Assembly (NCBI GenBank): GCA_964428935.1
Contig: CAYSAG010000078.1
Location: 1 to 18,379 of the forward strand
Length of the DNA: 18,379 bases
Direction: 5' to 3'
Source: JAADHY01 sp964428935
GTDB taxonomy: Bacteria; Planctomycetota; Planctomycetia; Planctomycetales; Planctomycetaceae
Of the stretch, positions 15,800 through 18,379 are shown piece by piece. Position 1 is the stretch's first letter; each line of letters starts with the position of its first letter. The notes beneath the pieces were generated by a model that saw only the letters and a program-made list of their open reading frames with translations, was not told the origin of the DNA and made no database searches. Made by a program: the position numbers and the translations under genes.

Positions 15800-15859
15800 T
15801 TTCCGTGCGCGACGGCCCGTCTGGCCTGTGCCCAGTCGCCGCGTCCCGAGCGCTCCGGC

Positions 15860-17461
15860 GTGGCAGCCAGTCCCCGTTGGGTTGTGCTTCTGCTGCCGTG
15901 TGTGCTCGGCCAGACACAAGCCAAAACGCCGGTCGGTGCCCGAAGCGGTGCTGCTCGCTCACAGACGTCAGACCGCCCGAACCAGCCGGGCTCCACCGCT
16001 TCGGACCTTCCGGCCGGTGCGTCGGTGGAGCGTGGAGCCGACCAACGTCCCGCTCGGGCGGACGCACCTTCCGCCCGTCCTGACCAAGTTTCCCCCGCCG
16101 ACGTCCCTTCCGAGGGCTGGCTTCGGTTCCTCCGTGAAAAGAAACCGCCCGCCTCGGAACTGGCCCGTCGGCTGTTGCGACTGCACAACCAGGGACGACA
16201 CGAAGACGTCATTCGCGGGATTCGAGCGGCACTGATTGCCGGCTACTCGGAGCCGTGGATGTACGAAGTGCTCGCGCTGTCCCTGGAAATTGCGGGGCAC
16301 CCGCAGGAGGAAGTTGAGCGAGCTTTGACGTCCCGCGTCGACCTCGCCACCCTCGACGCTCCCACCATTCTGCTGACAGCCGCCTACCTCGCCCGGTTCG
16401 GCCTGACCGAACGAGCCTTGGAGCTTTACCGTCAGGCGGCTCGAGTCGCTCCAGCGCGGCCCGAACCCTACGCCCTGGGCCTGAAGCTGGCCGAACAGGC
16501 TCACGACGTCGACTCGATTCAATGGGCTGCCACCGGCATTGTGCAGCACGTTTGGACACCCGACTACCCGAAGTGGCACCAAATGGCTCAGGTCGCCGTG
16601 GAACAGGCGGCGGCCGAACTGAAACAGAAAGGCCGCGCCGACCGAGCCCGGGCGCTGCTGGCCGCTTTCCGGCGGGCCAACCGGTGCGACCTGAAACTGC
16701 AGTTGAAGTGGGTGGGCAACGCCGACCTGGACCTGGAGGTGGAAGAACCGTGGGGCGAGGTCTGCTCGGTCCAGTCGCCGCGTACTTCCGGCGGTGGCGT
16801 TTTCGTCAAAGACGGCTACGGCCCCGACCCGGAAAAGAGCGTGGAAGAGTACGTGTGCCCGGTCGCGGTGCCCGGGGCCTACCGAGTTCACATTAAATGG
16901 CTGGGCGGTGACGTCGTCGGAAAGCGTTGCGTGTTGACCGTGGTTCGCTACCAAGGGACGGAGCGAGAGTCGACACTGACCCACGCCGTCCTGCTCGACT
17001 CGACCGACAAAGTCGTCCGCGTCTCGCTCAAACACGGACGCCGGACGGAGCCGCTTGCGGTCGGGTGGCCGATTCCACTGCGGAAGCGCCCCGGTCCGGC
17101 CCGGCCGGCCCGAACGGGCACCCGTCTGGTTCAGCGGCTGGGCGTTTCGACACCGGAGCAGCGTCAGGCGGCTCGTCGTTTCTTCCAGGCTCACCCGGCC
17201 CGCAAGCCCCGCCGAGCGTCGGCCGTCGGCTACTCGCCCGTCATTTCCATTCTGAGCGAAGGAGCCAGCGCGACGGCCTTGGCCGTGGTCGCTGGCGACC
17301 GGCGCTACGTTCGAATTTCAATTGCACCGGTCTTTTCCACCTTGGTCGACGTGGCCACGTTCAGCTTTGTTCGGTCGGGCGGCTCCGCGGCATCACCGGC
17401 CGGTCAGCCGGCGGGAGCCCTGCGCGCGGGCCCGGCGGCGCCCGGCCGTCGGAGCCCTTGA
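15860..17461 (+). CDS. exported helical-repeat protein with DUF2135-like C-terminal domain
   Basis: With the GTG at 15860 the protein has 533 residues and opens with a plausible signal peptide (VAASPRW, then VVLLLPCVLG, then QTQA). A frame-open GTG at 15758 would add 34 residues, but that stretch encodes the terminator hairpin and looks unlike a leader, so 15860 is preferred; no strong ribosome site marks either. A Pro/Ala/Arg-rich low-complexity part runs to about residue 85. A helical, TPR-like region follows (about 90-270; AAYLARFGLTERALELYRQAARVAP). Residues about 275-390 resemble DUF2135: LQLKWVGNADLDLEVEEPWGE, SPRTSGGGVFVKDGYGP and GAYRVHIKWLGG. That domain is often found with vWA or VIT domains, and here a vWA protein is encoded directly upstream. 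The C-terminus is basic and Pro/Ala rich. The function is unknown. Confidence 0.75.
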   Translation: MAASPRWVVLLLPCVLGQTQAKTPVGARSGAARSQTSDRPNQPGSTASDLPAGASVERGADQRPARADAPSARPDQVSPADVPSEGWLRFLREKKPPASELARRLLRLHNQGRHEDVIRGIRAALIAGYSEPWMYEVLALSLEIAGHPQEEVERALTSRVDLATLDAPTILLTAAYLARFGLTERALELYRQAARVAPARPEPYALGLKLAEQAHDVDSIQWAATGIVQHVWTPDYPKWHQMAQVAVEQAAAELKQKGRADRARALLAAFRRANRCDLKLQLKWVGNADLDLEVEEPWGEVCSVQSPRTSGGGVFVKDGYGPDPEKSVEEYVCPVAVPGAYRVHIKWLGGDVVGKRCVLTVVRYQGTERESTLTHAVLLDSTDKVVRVSLKHGRRTEPLAVGWPIPLRKRPGPARPARTGTRLVQRLGVSTPEQRQAARRFFQAHPARKPRRASAVGYSPVISILSEGASATALAVVAGDRRYVRISIAPVFSTLVDVATFSFVRSGGSAASPAGQPAGALRAGPAAPGRRSP

Positions 17462-17527
17462 CTGGCACGAAAGCCGACCGGACGGTCGCGACGGAACGGA
17501 CACGAACAAGAACGGAGCGACGTAAAG

Positions 17528-17544
17528 CCGACCGAGCCGGTCGG
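17528..17544 (+). terminator. hairpin after the DUF2135-like gene
   Basis: CCGACCG (17528-17534), a 3-base loop AGC, and CGGTCGG (17538-17544) form a perfect 7-bp stem. AAG before it and CTT shortly after it can extend the stem across a small bulge. It is 66 bases after the stop and has no U-tract. Confidence 0.45.
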
Positions 17545-17639
17545 AGCGGCTTGGAACCGTCTTGCCAGAAGCTGCCGACCTGCTAACCTTCGCGTTCCGC
17601 TCGCCACCGTCGAGCGCGAAAGACGGCGAGCCGGCTCAG

Positions 17640-17742
17640 GTCAGTCCTGACACCGAGTCTGTTGCGGGCGCACACGCCGGTCCCGGCGGGCTGGCAGTCG
17701 TCCCGGGGGCGTGTTCGGCGGAAGCAAAGGCGCAGGACTGAC
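17640..17742 (+). promoter_or_regulatory. candidate structured leader RNA of the SDR gene
   Basis: An outer 10-bp perfect stem, GTCAGTCCTG (17640-17649) with CAGGACTGAC (17733-17742), encloses an inner stem: ACACGCC (17672-17678) pairs with GGCGTGT (17708-17714), and CCCGG (17682-17686) pairs with CCGGG (17703-17707) across a 3-base bulge. The inner loop is 16 bases. The element ends 40 bases before the SDR start codon. It resembles no riboswitch class I can name. Confidence 0.4.
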
Positions 17743-17782
17743 AGACAGCCGTTCCCTGGTCGAACAGGAAAGGTCTGCGGGC

Positions 17783-18379
17783 ATGAAACCGAACGGACGA
17801 ATGTTGGTGACCGGTGCGTCGGGGTTCGTTGGCGGCTACGTAGCGGAGCGAGCGGTTCGCGAGGGCTGGAACGTGCGCACGTTGGTCCGCCCGGACAGCG
17901 ACCGTTCGCTGCTGGAGCGGTGGGGCGTGGAGTGCGTCGAGGGGGACTTGACCGACGCGGCGTCGGTTCGTCGAGCGGTCGAAGGGTGCAGCGTGGTTGT
18001 CCACTGCGCGGCCAAGGTGGGCGACTGGGGACCGTTGGGCGAGTTCCGCCGCGTGAACGTGGACGGCACTCGAGCTTTGCTCGAAGCAGCTCGCGACGCC
18101 GGCGTGCGACGGTTCCTCCACACGTCCAGTTTGGGCGTGTACCCAATGCGGCACCACTTCGAGGCGGACGAGTCGGTTCCGATTCGCCCGCAGGGCGACC
18201 CGTACGCCCGGACGAAAGCCGAGTCCGAACTGCTGGCGTTGGAGTTTCACCGCCGCGACGGTTTGCCCGTCACGGTGCTCCGTCCCGGTTTCGTCTACGG
18301 CCCCCGAGACCGTCAGGTGTTGCCTCGGTTGCTCCAGAAGCTACGCGAAGGCCGCGTCTGGTACTTGGGCGACGGGCAG
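17783..18379 (+). CDS. extended SDR: NAD(P)-dependent epimerase/dehydratase or 3-beta-HSD-like (partial, first 199 residues)
   Basis: The N-terminal Rossmann fold of an extended short-chain dehydrogenase/reductase is clear; the C-terminal substrate domain is cut off by the right edge. TGASGFVGGY (10-19) is the TGxxGxxG cofactor motif, GDLT (54-57) the usual acidic turn, HCAA (74-77) the strand-4 block, HTSSLGVYP (113-121) the catalytic Ser region, and YARTK (141-145) the YxxxK pair. VLRPGFVYGPRDR (165-177) follows as usual. The overall style (PRLLQKLREGRVWYLGDG) is nearest to the 3-beta-hydroxysteroid dehydrogenase / sugar epimerase branch, but the substrate is not determinable. The ATG at 17783 has AGGAAAGG (17766-17773) upstream with nine bases between; a second ATG at codon 7 is less well supported. 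Confidence 0.9.
   Translation, partial: MKPNGRMLVTGASGFVGGYVAERAVREGWNVRTLVRPDSDRSLLERWGVECVEGDLTDAASVRRAVEGCSVVVHCAAKVGDWGPLGEFRRVNVDGTRALLEAARDAGVRRFLHTSSLGVYPMRHHFEADESVPIRPQGDPYARTKAESELLALEFHRRDGLPVTVLRPGFVYGPRDRQVLPRLLQKLREGRVWYLGDGQ

Larger units (their letters stand above)
17462..17782 (+). other. 321-base intergenic region before the SDR gene
   Basis: No gene is seen. It contains a short hairpin after the DUF2135-like gene and a longer candidate folded leader before the SDR gene, both listed separately. TTGCCA (17562-17567, five of six matches to -35) with TAACCT (17584-17589) 16 bases later is a very weak promoter candidate. Confidence 0.4.

Overview
The window looks like chromosomal core and accessory DNA from a GC-rich, flagellated, LPS-making Gram-negative bacterium. 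The best guess is a member of the Planctomycetota. This rests on gene content, not on a database match: exported proteins with TPR, DUF5107, von Willebrand A, secretin-N-like and DUF2135-like domains sit next to FliM, KdsA, Pgk and ProA. Widely spaced genes and mostly non-operonic organisation fit the same picture. Aspartate is encoded almost only by GAC. I see no tRNA, rRNA, transposase, CRISPR array or prophage gene.

Layout. Positions 1-2712, minus strand: trmL (tRNA wobble 2'-O-methyltransferase), then proA (proline synthesis) with a good sigma70-type promoter and a long leader, then the N-terminal part of fliM, which runs off the left edge. Positions 3043-6135, plus strand: a large exported DUF5107-TPR protein. 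Positions 6261-10347, minus strand: kdsA (metal-dependent type KDO8P synthase), then a membrane-anchored TPR protein with a transglutaminase-like fold that lacks the catalytic Cys and His, then an SBF-like (bile acid:sodium symporter family) transporter that converges on the DUF5107 gene. Positions 10920-12104, plus strand: pgk, followed by 945 bases without a convincing gene. That gap contains a 13-bp inverted repeat enclosing smaller hairpins.

Positions 13050-17461, plus strand: two exported proteins in tandem. The first has a vWA domain, a coiled coil, a secretin-N-like domain and a glycine-rich tail; the second has a helical repeat and a DUF2135-like domain. A strong hairpin terminator separates them, and this changes the likely start of the second gene. 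Positions 17783-18379: the N-terminal part of an extended SDR (3-beta-HSD-like epimerase/dehydrogenase), preceded by a candidate structured leader.

No clear defence, biosynthetic or mobile system is present. The parts most worth following are the vWA/secretin-N plus DUF2135 pair, the apparently inactive transglutaminase protein, the exported DUF5107 protein, and two intergenic candidate RNA structures (12238-12358 and 17640-17742). All functions are read from protein motifs by eye; no search or folding program was run.
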